Source of the DNA: Sinonovacula constricta
Taxonomy: Eukaryota > Mollusca > Bivalvia > Cardiida > Solecurtidae
DNA length: 64,000 nt
Assembly (NCBI GenBank): GCA_007844125.1
Contig: CM017563.1
Location: 30,246,328-30,310,327, forward strand
Reading direction: 5' to 3'
Under the pieces are notes generated by a model, which made no database searches, was not told the DNA's origin, and saw only the letters and a program-made list of their open reading frames with translations. A program made the position numbers and the translations under genes. The stretch's first letter is position 1. Each line of letters starts with the position of its first letter. This document shows, in pieces, positions 11,172 to 22,926 of this stretch.

Positions 11172-11300
11172 AGGGGCGGATCCAGAAAATGTTGGTGGGT
11201 GGGGTTTTAATCAAGATCAATTCAACTTAAGCGCAGTAAATACTAGATGTATATACACAGTAAGGGACCCTATCTTCGACCTAAGCAGTCCCCCCACCCC
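11172..11300 (+). mobile_element. GGCGGATCCAG-family MITE, 5' part
   Basis: Starts CAGGGGCGGATCCAGAAAAT and contains the family core (TTCAACTT...GCAGTAAATACTAG...CACAGTAAGGG...CTTCGACCTAAGCAG), which recurs at 25560-25920, 34656-34818 and 46484-46773. The right end is missing. A related G-rich piece lies at 10970-11110. Confidence 0.65.
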
Positions 11301-11854
11301 CACCGCATCCATTGGTCGCTGGTAGTTTATTCACTTAACCTCTTTAGTTCAGTTGGTATTGTGATCCGCTAGAGTTGGGGTGGTCTTTAGTTAGAATCTT
11401 GAGGAGGTTCACTTTTTTCCTCTCCTTTACATTATAAATGAGTGTGTAAACACAATATTAAATAAAGAAATTCAATAAATCAGAGTATTGTCATTCTCAT
11501 AATAAGTCCAAAGCTTTAATATAATTTTCATATGTGTTCACAGGAAATGAAAGCCTGATGCAAAAGATGACCTGATCCAATGCGAGATAAATTAGTGCCG
11601 GAGTATGCAATGTGCAGTGACCAATCAGGAAAGGTAAGGATGAATTTTGTTTCAATCAATCAGACTGTATGATGATTAAATTTAGAAACCTAGAAATGAG
11701 ATCAAGTGTTTGCTGCCACTGGGCCCCCCCCCGAGTCTAGTCCTTCATTAAAAGATGCCACTAAAAGCAACTAACTGCTCAGCTCATATTTTTTTCTGAC
11801 TTTGAAATGCATCACAAAGATATAGATGTGCTCATGATAATGATGTCCCGGTGT

Positions 11855-12000
11855 CAGGATAATGTGACTGGGTGTGGTATCATGCCAGGTTTTCACGACA
11901 TGCTATACACAGTGAAGGCAGCACTATATCTGCTTCAAGTGGACACCGTCTCCAAATAACCAAAATACTGTTGGTGGGACGATAAACCCAATAAACATGA
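11855..12000 (+). mobile_element. tRNA-derived SINE, 3' body fragment
   Basis: Shares GATAATGTGACTGGGTGTGG, then TGCTTCAAGTGGACACCGTC and the end CGATAAACCCAATAAAC with the fuller copy at 54300-54590. The tRNA-related head is absent here. Confidence 0.7.
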
Positions 12001-13435
12001 TAATGATGTCCAGCTACAGTGGTGCAGTAAGACCCTAGACAAATGTCCCGGTCGAGCCACCGGTGTACTGCAGCCCAAAGGAATTTTAATGTTAAAAGTG
12101 ATTCCATCTTGTCAACTAGAGAACAAAAAACAGTACATCTGTCTTATAGCCTCAAAAATGGTCTGAAGACTATATTGACATATTTTGTACTTAAATAAAA
12201 AAACAAGTTTGTGACTAAGATTATAGTCTAAATCTGACACATGTTTTGTTAGTAAATTATTTTTTTTTACAGCTGCCAATATAGCCAGCTGGGTTTTCAT
12301 TTCATTCCCTTATATTTTGGCACATTACTGTACATGGTGATAAAATGTAAAAAAATCTTTTACATTGTTTCTTTAAATTTTGTTGTGCTTAAGGAGCACC
12401 CCAGGTCAAATACATGACTATCCTGCATGGCATGGGTTTGCATTCCATTGAGTGACAACTTCATAACATAATCAATTAAAAAATATTTTTTATTGTCTTT
12501 ACATGGAAGTTGTGTCGTCTCCCAACGATTGCACATATTTTATTAAAATGTGGATTTATAAGAACAACAGGCCTAGTTATTATTATTTTTCTCGTTAACT
12601 TAATGAACCAAAATGTGAAATATTTTGTTTCTTTTCTTTACTTTGCAGACTCGAAAGAGACAGATGTTACTGGTGCGATGATTGTGGGTTGTATATCAAC
12701 GTAGAGAAAACAGCAAACTGTTTCTATATTCTATACTGGTGACTGCTGAAGGCAAAATGATGAGAAGGAAGTTTGACGTGGATGAAAAGGTCGCCACAAA
12801 AAATAAACTGGTTCATGTCCTAAAAGAGAGTTCAATGATAACCTGAATGTGTGCTAATAACTTGCCCAATCAAATGGACATTGATTTCACACACATTACT
12901 TTACTATGAAAATCATCTTTTGTAAAAAATAAAACAATAACATTAATACTTTGTTTTATTTATTTTTCAATAAGCACAACCTAAAACATGACAATAAGAT
13001 TAAAACTGCAATTTAGTTAAGCCTTCAATCAATCCCCCTGATATTCACTTACTTGCAGTGTTATTAAAAAACAAACATATTTAAATTCTAACTTAAGTTT
13101 TCAATCTTCTATCGACATGTCTATCTCAAATACTCATATAGATACTATTTACTATCTTACATAAATTTGAAAATCAAATAAATATTAAACAAATAACATA
13201 ACAAATTTCATGACATCTAAATATAAACAAGACACAGAACGTAAACAGAACGAATACAAAATGTCTTATGTCTACTTGCACTCATTTTAATCCTCTTGAA
13301 CAACCTTATTTAAAGCCCTGACCCTCATCATGACTACATGTATATTGTATGTGATGTAAGAATTTGATTTGCCATAGTGGTTTAGAAAATAGAAAAGACA
13401 GCTGTAAATTTGTTGTTTTTTTGCTCCCTGCTTAC

Positions 13436-13512
13436 CTATTAGCATGTAAACAAGGTTTAAAGCAAGTGAGTCTGCCATTTTGTCTTAATTACCCGTAATC
13501 TTCTGATACTGA
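13436..13512 (-). CDS. Possible start exon MADSLALNL, unknown gene
   Basis: On the minus strand AAAATGGCAGAC opens a 14-codon frame ending at a canonical donor, ATAG/GTAAGC, with GT at 13435. A possible acceptor (GTATCAG) stands about 35 bp before the ATG. The minus-strand 5' exon candidate at 16724-16775 could be its leader. No following coding exon was found, so the gene is unproven. Confidence 0.22.
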
Positions 13513-13896
13513 CACTACATTGCTATCCAGCTTTTAATAGTATTATTGATAACTGAATAATGTTTTTTTTTTTGGTGCTGTACACGGTTATTTCAAGACC
13601 CACGAACATTTAAAATACAAATGCGTTGTAACATAAGTCAGGATGATGTTTTGCAATGGCTTGCCTGGGTGTTTATAGTACCTATATAGGAAATTAAAAA
13701 GTAATGAGAATCACTTGACTTTGTTATTTCCAATATAGGTACAATAAGCATTTGTAAACTCTAACACGAGAAAATCAAAACATTTTGAGAAAATACATGT
13801 TTACACATAAACATGAAATAAGCATTTATAAAGTAAGCATTTATAAAGTAACCCAATATTATTATTAAATAAATTTTAACAAAACCATTGCACTAA

Positions 13897-14000
13897 ATTC
13901 TTTATATAAACATAGTAAACAATCTTTTATTACTCTCAGTACAGTACTAGATTCTTTATACAAACATAGTAAACAATCTTTTTTTTTACTCTCAGTACAG
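13897..14000. repeat. Tandem duplication of about 50 bp
   Basis: ATTCTTTATATAAACATAGT.. to ..CTCTCAGTACAG at 13897-13944 is repeated at 13951-14000 with few differences, mainly one T/C and a longer T run. No function is apparent. Confidence 0.8.
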
Positions 14001-14628
14001 GTCTGTACTTTCTCCATGTTTTCCTATATTGATCAAATCGTAATTAAAGTGATTTAATGCATATTTGTGTCCCTCTAATAGGCTTCATTCAATAAATAAT
14101 AAAATTAATACAAAAATAAATAAGTATGAACAGATAAGTTACAATTTTTAATCCCTAGCAGACATATTTATGAAAAATGTAACATTCTTAGTACTACACA
14201 GTCATTGAGCTGGTCTAATAACTTTTTTTTGTAACCTTGCCAATGGTAGAAGGGACACACAGGTCCCTTATTTTTTTACAAATAACTGTTTATTCCAAGA
14301 AGTCAGTCTTCTGTGTTGACAGGGTTTTTTGTTCATAATGTTGCTCTCCTGAAAAATGCCTGCCAGGGAAAAGTTACTGTCATTCCTGAATGGTCATCCC
14401 ATAAGCAACATGCCTTCCTCTGTCAACAACATCCCTTCTTCTGACCATTTTCTCAAAATCACTAAAACAATAAACCAATCAAATCAAATCAAACACTATC
14501 AATGGAAAAATAACAACATACATATCTGCTATGTTTATAGAAAATAAGTTTCATGACAATATAGTTTTTTTACACTAGTGTCCCCTAATGATACTTCACT
14601 ATCATGTGTGTACACTACTCACGTAATG

Positions 14629-15110
14629 CAGGCTTCCTACTGCCTCTTCACAAAAAGTAAGACAGAAGTAGGGCATGTTTTTACAAAAAAGGAGGGCAAA
14701 GTAGCAAATTTCATGAGTAAAAATAGGGCTAAACAAGGAATTTATTACTAGTTCCATTCAGAATTACCATTATTTCTTTGGTTACTGTCATGATGATGCC
14801 CAACATAAACCTTTGTTCTGTCCATGCTTGAAAGACAGGCACCTCTGACCAATATGTCTGGACTGACTGGCCATGGGACCATGTTGCTTTATAGGATGGA
14901 CTTCCCATGGTGTTCCCACGAGCACATCTTAACTGCTATTCACAAGAAATGGAGAAACTGAAAATACAAGTAATGAAATATTTTGAGGTTCATGTTATAT
15001 TTTCTTTTCTGAAAGCAAAAAGTAGGGATAATAGGGATATTTATGAAAAAGTAGGACTCCGTTGAAAAAGTAGGAAAAAATAGGAAAAGTAGGGACCAGT
15101 AGAAAGCCTG
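14629..15110. mobile_element. MITE with CAGGCTTNCTACTG inverted ends
   Basis: The left end CAGGCTTCCTACTGCC and the right end CCAGTAGAAAGCCTG form 14-bp imperfect inverted repeats around a 482-bp AT-rich body with repeated GTAGG and ATAGGG motifs. The CAGG..CCTG ends suggest the hAT superfamily, but the flanks (ACGTAATG, TATAATGA) do not form a clean 8-bp duplication. Confidence 0.6.
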
Positions 15111-16720
15111 TATAATGAGAGCATTGGTAATAATGATGGACTAGCACATTTTCAAAGACTTTGGCATGACATGTTCTATGATGGAACCATGAGCCAACAG
15201 GGCTTGAACACAGTTAAGTGACAGTAATATTCACATTTGGACTTTTTTGTGAGCCATGCATCATACATGTATTTCAAATACATCATAACAGTCTGGCACA
15301 TAATTGTACTATTAATGAGTGACACATTAAGTTGACATAGTTGCATGCTCAAACATGGATCAAATAATATTTATAAGATCATTAAGCCTCTAAAAAAGAA
15401 AATAGTTTGAAAATTGTTTCAACATATTGATTCTCCCAACCTGAAGACATCATGAAAGGTAGCATAGTCACATATCAATTATATGTTTTCAGTGGTGGTG
15501 ATATTGTAATCCATTATTGAGTTTTAACATCTTTTGTTTGTACTGTTTTTCAATAGATATAACATGGCAACCATATAATGATTACTAAGTTACTATAGTG
15601 ATGTTCAGTTATGACTGTGAAGGAGGGTCCAGATTGGGTCAGCCTACAGACCCTTCCACATGAATATTTTCATTACAACCAGGACTAAAACACGCAGTGA
15701 GCCACCAAAGACACTGGAGTAATAGCTGACGACACATTCACTTGCTCACATTCCAAAACATTTATGAGTAAACTGATCAGCTATCAATTTTAAAACTGGT
15801 TGCACTAGCACTAGTTTCATTTTAAATTTAAGTCAGCACATGGGCACAGATTATACTACCACTAATTAATACACTACTTGTCATTATAAAGGAGCATTTC
15901 AGTGTGGTGTAGTGATTTTTCAAGTTAAAAGAATGTGAATAATGAAAATATAGTAAGTGGCTAGCCTCATTGTGAGCTTATGAACTGATCTGATAATAAA
16001 TTTGTTGCGGACCATAAATTTCTAGTAGTACATATTCTACATGTAGTTCAAAAACTTACTCAAAACACAAATTACACAACTAGTTAGCTGGTGCTTTGCT
16101 GGTTGTCATGCATAACAAGAGGTAATCTGTCCCTCCCTTTCTCTCTAGGTCTGTTCCCATGGATTGGTCCAGCAGTGGGATGGTCTAAAACCGTCTATGG
16201 TAACAAGGTGACTGCTACTCTACAAAATTAATATAATGCATCCTAATATAAAGTGAATACCATGTTTAAAGAAATATGAATGTTGTCGTTATCAAATTTG
16301 CTTTGTTTAAAGAATGTACGGTTAAAAAACGACCAAAAACGGCAGTTTTATTTGATTACGAAAATACATGGGTACGAAAGACCAATGTCCGTTTATACTA
16401 AAATGTTGTTTAGTGTCAACTATGACAGCATAATGAATTTGAAAAGTAAAATATACACATGTTGAAAGAAAAGGAAATCGGTTGCGTTGAAATAAACTAT
16501 AATCGCTCCGATACGCTGGAGCCGTAGGCGAGCGAAAAGTGAAAGTTGAACGGTAAAAAACAACAACAGTACTGTCAACTAGTGTCAAGGAAACAGGCTA
16601 ATTCAGTTCAAACCATCACATGTGCTCCCCAAACTAGGAAGCGTAATAGCGAACGAATCAATAACATACAGCAATCATACATGTTCATTAGAAAATGTGC
16701 ATAAATAGAATAACAATACT
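15111..16720. other. Stretch without a recognised gene
   Basis: AT-rich DNA. Short open frames on both strands lack domains, splice signals in phase, or coding-like composition. Nothing further can be supported. Confidence 0.4.
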
Positions 16721-16723
16721 CAC

Positions 16724-16775
16724 CGTTGAAGACGGAATCTTGTCAAAACATTTTCAACATGGCGGGCGTGGCTTC
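16724..16775 (-). promoter_or_regulatory. Possible minus-strand first exon with YY1-type element
   Basis: The minus strand carries GCCCGCCATGTTG, close to the YY1 initiator-proximal motif GCCGCCATCTTG, and 30-40 bp later TTCAACG/GTGAGT, a strong donor with GT at 16723-16722. Such a layout is typical of a short non-coding first exon in a TATA-less promoter. The next exon could be the one at 13436-13512. Confidence 0.35.
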
Positions 16776-16779
16776 GTAT

Positions 16780-18240
16780 GTAAAGTAGTTGGTTCTCGGC
16801 CAAGCTTCGACATATTCCGTAAACTATCGATATTTCCCGTTGAAATTCGTTTGTTGTTTATATTGTCGATTGTTGTTTATATTGTCGATTTGTGTAAAAG
16901 ATTATTACCCGGTTGGAGACATTTTTTTGGCTTGTTGGTAACATGAATGTTTAAGTTGATGCTTTCATTATTATATTATGGCATAAAACATTAAATTTGA
17001 GTTTTCAACTAATTTAGTGCGACCGAACTAATGGGTATCTTTAATTCGCAGCCATAAACATGATTTCTTGGCTATCAGTAGTTTTAATTTTAAAATCTGT
17101 TCGGTAGTCAGGGTCAGTCTTAGAGAATGTCTGTAGAAAGAAAGCAGTGGTAGCGTCTTCCAGTCGGTTCGACTGGTTCTATCGATACTGACTTGACAGT
17201 AGCTCTACAGTTTTGCTGAATACCACTTCCCCTGACGCAGGGTAACTTTTGTCAACCAGCTATCATTACTATATTAGCATGATGGTTTTCTGGTCTATCT
17301 CATGGACGAATGTCACACCCCAGTTTAATGGGAAGAACACTCAGTTGATTTAATTGCTGTCCTGTCACGTCTCAGTTCAAATAATCAGATCAGGCCACGA
17401 CGGTGTTTTCAATGACAGATTCTTGGAGCTTGTCTCTCTTTCGAAGGATTTAAATGTTAATGTTGAAAAGTATTAAAATTATTAGACATGGAAAGTTACT
17501 GGAGACTGGCTTTCGATCTTAATAACACGAGAGGAGGTGTGTATGATTTGTCTGAAAACACTGTTAAGTAAAGATGAATTTAAAAACTATTTATGTCAAA
17601 TTAGTCCGAATTGCACTGTGAAAAATGATTAACAACACTGAAAATAATATAGTAACTAGATAATACGGCAAGGTAAGTGCATCAATCGAGGAAGACAACG
17701 GTGCCAATTTAAAATTAAGATTGTTATTTATTTTATTTTTTTGTAGACAAGGGCGACCACCAGTGCCTACAAATTAATAAACAACTCCTAGTAACCTCCC
17801 TTGTACTACTTAAGATGTGATTAAATGGAAAGTAGTTCGCTTTGATGATGTATACTGCTTTGCTACTGAAAAGAACGAAAGCGTAGACCTAGTTTATACC
17901 GTATAAATTATGTTTGACATTTTATTATAAATCTGTGATTTATGGCTTTAAAAGCGACTTTGTCAAAGTATTGCCTAAGTACATGACACATAGAATCACA
18001 CAACCAGCACTCCATATTTCGTTTAAATTATTGTTTCACTTTCGAGCCGATCAGCACATGTTTATAAATGACGTATGCACGGGGCGTATTTTACCGCATA
18101 TGCAGTTCGGAGATTTTCCTGGCTTAGTTGAAAAACGCCGTGACGCATTTGATTCTCCAAACCTAAAGACTACACGATAGTTTGAAGAACAACATAATCA
18201 CGTGTAATTACTGACAAGATGTTTCAAATTATTTGAACTG
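16780..18240. other. Stretch without a recognised gene
   Basis: No supported exon. A segment around 17235-17300 (GTCAACCAGCTATCATTACT, then GGTGG/GATGGTTTTC) resembles 22155-22195, so part of it is repeat-derived. Confidence 0.4.
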
Positions 18241-18252
18241 TTGCTTCATTTC

Positions 18253-18345
18253 ACGATTAACCAATCAGTGCTTGAGTTGTGGCGTCACATCATGATTAAC
18301 CAATCAGTGTTTGAATTGTTGCTTCACGATTAACCAATTGCGCAT
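18253..18345 (+). promoter_or_regulatory. Three tandem CCAAT boxes
   Basis: GATTAACCAATCAGTG, GATTAACCAATCAGTG and GATTAACCAATTGCG put CCAAT at 18261, 18300 and 18334 in the same orientation, inside an imperfect tandem duplication. CCAAT spaced by 30-40 bp is the pattern bound by NF-Y. The downstream transcript, if any, is unknown. Confidence 0.4.
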
Positions 18346-18397
18346 TTGAATAAAGGCCTTTTTAACTGCTTAAACAGGCCATAAATGATGAGATTAA

Positions 18398-18866
18398 AGG
18401 TGGTAACCGAGAGTTTTCCTATACCAAATATATGTAACAATATCTGACCTCTGTTTGGGGGTATATGTGCATAATTTCTGCTGAAGTCTATGCTTTGATG
18501 ATTTTCTGCAGTATCTCAATTTTAGGGAAGTAAAACTCGTTAATCAATACTTAAAATGTTAATTCTGGTCAAATCTATTAATAAGAACGATTGGGATTCT
18601 TGCTAAAAATAGCATCGACATCACAGCGGATGACGTGGATGAACTTAAACATGAGTGATAACGTGGTTTTCTTAGTTGAAAAATAGCTAACCCTGCAGCG
18701 TGGCTCAGATAAGAAATAGGATGGCGATTGTGGCATTTTGATACACTTTTCAGACATGTAGGTACATCATTTAACAGAATTTTGCGATGTCTGTTCAGGT
18801 AACAATAGTTTATTAAGATGATTAATAAAACTATTTTTGTCTCACTGTCGGATACCAATTTTAAAG
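18398..18866 (+). mobile_element. MITE of the GGTATCCGACAG family
   Basis: The right end CACTGTCGGATACCAATTTT and the interior (ATCGACATCACAG.GGATGACG, ACGTGGTTTTCTTAGTTGAA, GCGTGGCTCAGATAAGAAAT) match six other copies in the window. The left end GGTGGTAACCGAGAG is a diverged inverted copy of the right. Confidence 0.7.
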
Positions 18867-19089
18867 CACTAATTGTTCACACTATCGCGTCTGAAATTAT
18901 CGGTACGCTTTCATCATGTCATACTCATGTTCATGCACAGCTAAACTAATATTTTCTGCCTTTATGTTATTTGACCTGAAAACATTAAAAAGTCGTTGTT
19001 TCTGTTGCTTCGAATTAAGGATTTATAATCAGTTTTCCCGCCACTGCTTCTAACTGAGACAAATGTCTGGATAGAACCACCATCGTAGA

Positions 19090-19185
19090 GCAGGTGTCAA
19101 CAGTGGAAGTTCTCGCCCCGACCGGGACTCGAAACCCCGCGATCAGTTGATTATAGTTACACGTCGGCCAAAGGAGCCCAGATAT
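19090..19185 (-). mobile_element. tRNA-related SINE head
   Basis: The minus strand contains GGGGTTTCGAGTCCCGG, a good pol III B box (forward 19124-19137), with a weaker A-box-like region upstream. The cloverleaf is not complete, so a SINE head is more likely than a tRNA gene. Confidence 0.45.
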
Positions 19186-19742
19186 TGCTGTTGTTGCTGC
19201 TGCTGTTGCAGTGGTTGCGGATGCAAAAGGTCGCCGTTTACATACATCTGTCCTTTTTTTCCAAATTTTACAAGCGTCATCATTTAACCATATCATATCA
19301 ATCAAGTTTTTCACAATAACATTTTACCATTTTTGCCATGATTTACATTACACCCCACATCTACTGCAGATACATTTTTGTACTAAAAATTTCCGCTCAT
19401 ACCAGACATTTTTTTCACTTTTGTGATTAATTTCCGCCAGCCTCACTCCACGTCATTGCATATTTGTCTCTTTCGCTCTATGTAAACAAATCTGAGATAT
19501 CTGATTGGTCGAGACCATTTCGCGGGAAATTGGCGAATCGTCTGGTTAGTTTGACCCCTGTACACTCCCTCAACAAGAAGTCGTGCGTTACAAAGTCATG
19601 GATGGTCACTACTAAACTATGTAGTGACATATATTTATATGCATGCAAAGCAGGGTGCAGGGCGTGATGTCAGCGTCATAGCTATAACGGAAGGCGTTGA
19701 CGTTACCAGTATAAAGTTAACGTAGCCTGCGGAGACGTAACG

Positions 19743-19892
19743 TATTTAATAAGGCACGGAAAGAGGACGTTTGACAGCAAATAGACACTGACTGGCAAAG
19801 TGAGCGGTAGTCATTCATCAGAGTGTGTTACAAGCCAAAGATCGTCGTTTCCTATCATATACACTATATCATTGTGGATTAAAAAAAGAAAG
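19743..19892 (+). promoter_or_regulatory. TATA-like element and 5' non-coding exon candidate
   Basis: GTATTTAATAAGG at 19742-19754 is TATA-like. About 30 bp on begins a stop-rich segment ending at AAAGAAAG/GTAAAT (donor GT at 19893). This can splice to the acceptor TTTATTCCAG before the start codon at 22863, where the ATG is only 11 bp from the acceptor, which means an upstream leader exon must exist. The pairing is inference. Confidence 0.4.
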
Positions 19893-20562
19893 GTAAATAT
19901 ATACAACAGTTGCGTTAAATAAGCATCTTTAATTTGTGTTGAAGCTTTTCAGCCGCCCCACTATGCTTTGTTAAAGTCGCTTTTCCATCCATTGTGTATC
20001 ACACATTTCATTTTTCGTGTCTAAGTTATACTGATCTATTGATCAATAAATCGTCATTTAATACGGTTCATTACAACGTTTGCCATTATTGAAAGCTGTA
20101 ATCTATAATGTTTAATTCAACATAAAACATACAGTAAAATAGTTGGGTTTATATTATAAACGATTTTTGTCCGCGACCTTTTTTGTCCGCGATCTTTTAA
20201 GTTATTTAAATAACGCATTTTCATGTGTTTTGTTGAACTATTTATCCATATTAATTGATCGCATTAAAATGCAAATGTCTTTAAAACAGCACAATGTGCT
20301 TCAGAAACCTTTTTTCTTATTAAAATATTTTGAAACTGTCCTGCTGGGAAATAGTCGCGTCGCTAAATTCAATGTACTGCTTATTTAAAGTTCATTACCA
20401 TAACAGAAAATTGTTACTTCAGCTCTTAGCCTTAAGCAAGCTTCGATTATTTTTTATGTTCCCTTTTATTAAGATTTGTTTTTCAATGTCATTGTATGAT
20501 AACTATGTCGTTTACATGCATTGTACATGGCACGGTAAAAATAGCTAATATGATGCGTATAG

Positions 20563-21080
20563 ATAGTTTCCATGTGATGTCATCGACACTGATAAGACAG
20601 TTTAAGGCAGCCATCTTTGTGGGCAGAAGCTAATGCAGGCCGAAATCGGGAAATATGTGCTGCATTAAACTCACCACTGTGTTTTTATTTTTCAATTTAT
20701 TTTACTGAATTTTATATCAAATTTAACAGCTTTTAAAAAGTATTTTAAATATCAAAACTATATTTTGATAGTTTAAAAGGTAAAAGAAATACAATCGAAA
20801 TGATACACTGGTCATTTTGTTTTAAGTATGAGCCAATAGTTTTATTTATTTCTGTGTATTAATTCTGTGTGCATTTATCAATTGTAAAAATATTGTATCC
20901 TAAAAATATGAATTTCAGGAACTTTCCAATGGTGTATCGCTTTTAATTTTCGGACCGCAAATGAAGAAATTACAAGAAAATAAAATTTATCCTTCTATAC
21001 AATTTATATGAAAATCCCTTGAAGTTACCATCAAAGATGGCTGCCAAGATAAGGGATTTTCACTGATGTGGAAACTATCT
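20563..21080 (+). mobile_element. MITE with ATAGATAGTTTCC inverted ends, copy 1
   Basis: Starts ATAGATAGTTTCCATGTGAT and ends ATGTGGAAACTATCTAT. An inverted, diverged copy lies at 51793-52392. The interior is AT-rich and non-coding. About 14 bp of terminal inverted repeat followed by imperfect symmetry (AAGATGGCTGCC near the right end, GGCAGCCATCTTTG near the left). Confidence 0.75.
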
Positions 21081-21300
21081 ATGCACAAATGGGATTCACT
21101 CTCTTGAAATCAGATTTTGCTGCCTCATAGCAACTTCCATATAAACCAAGGACACAAACAACAAGGTTTTAGCAAGATCTTTTAAATAAAGCATAATAAA
21201 TATTGCTATTTTATTTTCTGTCACTAAGCAACGAAAACACCTTTAAGACTGGTTGGCCGAAACATACGTCAAGGTCATGATCTAATTATACCAGCAAACA

Positions 21301-21352
21301 AAACAGAATACGCAAACAGAATACGCAAACAGAATACGCAAACAGAATACGC
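21301..21352. repeat. 13-bp tandem repeat AAACAGAATACGC x4
   Basis: Four consecutive exact copies of AAACAGAATACGC. The repeat sits in a repeat-derived region with no gene. Confidence 0.9.
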
Positions 21353-22085
21353 CGCCTGATGACAATCGTCCTAACAGATGATGACCTCGTCGCCACGTTA
21401 ATTGCTGTAAATTAAGACATTGAAGACCGTGCCCTAAATCTGACCGGTTCTCGCTTGTCAGTACAACATCAAAGGAATGCAGCCGAAACTTCTCGGATAA
21501 TTCCGTCCCCTTGACGATCCTCACTCGATACTCCTTTAAGAATCCAGTTGCCCGATCCCCTGCCGAGAAGTCCCGATTGCTAAGAGTATAAACATTCGTC
21601 CACAAAGCGGCTAAGTGTCCCTGCTAAATTATGTAAATTCATGCATGCATTAAATTAGAAAGACACCAACTAGGAATAAGAAATGTAACACTATGCATAA
21701 AGCTTGGGGACGGAAATAGAATGTTGACAAACTGGGCAAGTTATGTGGCATATGAATGTAGACTTTAACATCTAGCGCTCCAAAGTTTTGCTGTATTATC
21801 AGTATGGATAAATTTAACCAAATACAGCACACAACAACAATTTCATTATTCCGGTGTAATTTTAAAGAATAACGTAAGAAAGGCAAATGTTATATTTATA
21901 TATATTGTGCGACAAAGCATTTAAATTTGATATTCTCATTCATGTAAATGTTGAAATATCAAAACGGTGTCACCTTTGATCAACGATACCTACTGTGATG
22001 CACGTACTTTAATATTTCTTCAACACAGTTGTATCCAATACTAGTACTTCAATAATTAAGTAAACTGCGAAAATTATCCCTTAAA

Positions 22086-22622
22086 AGTGGTATCCGACAG
22101 TTTGGATAAAAATATTTTTCTTATTTAACAAAATAAGCCATTGTTACCTCCTTTTGTCAGCCAGCTATCATTACTCCTGCATGGTGGTTTTAAAGATCCT
22201 CCAAAATGCTGCTCATTGATGCCTTAAATCAATGTGAACTGTCAAACATATTTTTTTTCTTCATTGCAAACAGGTATTTCCTATCCGAACCACGGCTGCA
22301 GAGATAGCTATTTTTAACTAAGAAAATCCACGTGACATCTTACTTTTGAGATTACGTTATATCAGCCATCCGGGTCAATTGCTCTGACGTCGATATCTAT
22401 TCTAAGCAGAGATCACTATCGTGATTAAAGATGTCAACTGTTGAAACTTTTAGAGTGTTTTATAGCGATGTTTAGTGTCTAACAATGTAGTCCAGTATTC
22501 AAAACCGCCTTTACTTATACTATAGCATGAGTTTATGCAGAAATTATGCACTATTTTCCCGATGTAGTGGGCAAGGCATTGTTACATGAATTTGATATAG
22601 GCAAACTGTCGGATCTCACAGT
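22086..22622 (-). mobile_element. MITE of the GGTATCCGACAG family, full-length copy
   Basis: The left end AGTGGTATCCGACAGTTTGG and the right end GCAAACTGTCGGATCTCACA are inverted repeats of about 18-20 bp around 540 bp, so this is the best copy for defining the element. No transposase frame. Confidence 0.75.
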
Positions 22623-22862
22623 TTAAAGATATTGTGTAATCTCTTATTTTACTGACTTTGTTAACAAACAATACTAAATTCTAATAACTTTATGGACAAG
22701 TTGAAATAAGTAACTAAGCAATGGTACAGATCCTAATCAGACAGCCACAGAGGGAGCTGGCTGAGCTTGAATTACAATATTTGCATACATCTGATCAATT
22801 CGTGCTTAGTTAATTGAGATAAAATCAACATGTTGACATATTTTATTCCAGATACTGACACA

Positions 22863-22926
22863 ATGTTCGCTTGGAAATCGATCATCATCATCATCATGGT
22901 TGCGGTCGGCTACATCCACTGCCAAG
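22863..22926 (+). CDS. Signal-peptide exon
   Basis: A short exon between TTTATTCCAG (acceptor ending 22851) and GTAAGT at 22927. Charged W-K start, hydrophobic Ile/Val core with an (ATC)5 run, and a C-Q cleavage region: a classic signal peptide exon. Strong splice sites on both sides. Confidence 0.7.

Larger units (their letters stand above)
10462..12935 (+). ncRNA. Possible three-exon transcript, non-coding or sORF
   Basis: Three segments carry splice-site and end signals: exon 1 to a donor AACAA/GTAGGT at 10675/10676, exon 2 11544-11633 (TTCACAG before, GGAAAG/GTAAGG after), and exon 3 from 12649 (CTTTACTTTGCAG before) to an AATAAA at 12928-12933. Exon 1 has only very short frames. Exon 2 opens ATGCGAGATAAATTAG at 11580 and gives 18 residues, which after splicing continue 10 residues to a stop. 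In exon 3 another frame reads RCYWCDDCGLYINVEK, zinc-finger-like, but out of phase. It may be a long non-coding RNA or the decayed tail of a gene. Confidence 0.35.

Noticed and set aside
16322..16588. Minus-strand frame of 88 codons
   Set aside because: No domain, no splice signals in phase and ordinary AT-rich composition; expected by chance in this much DNA.
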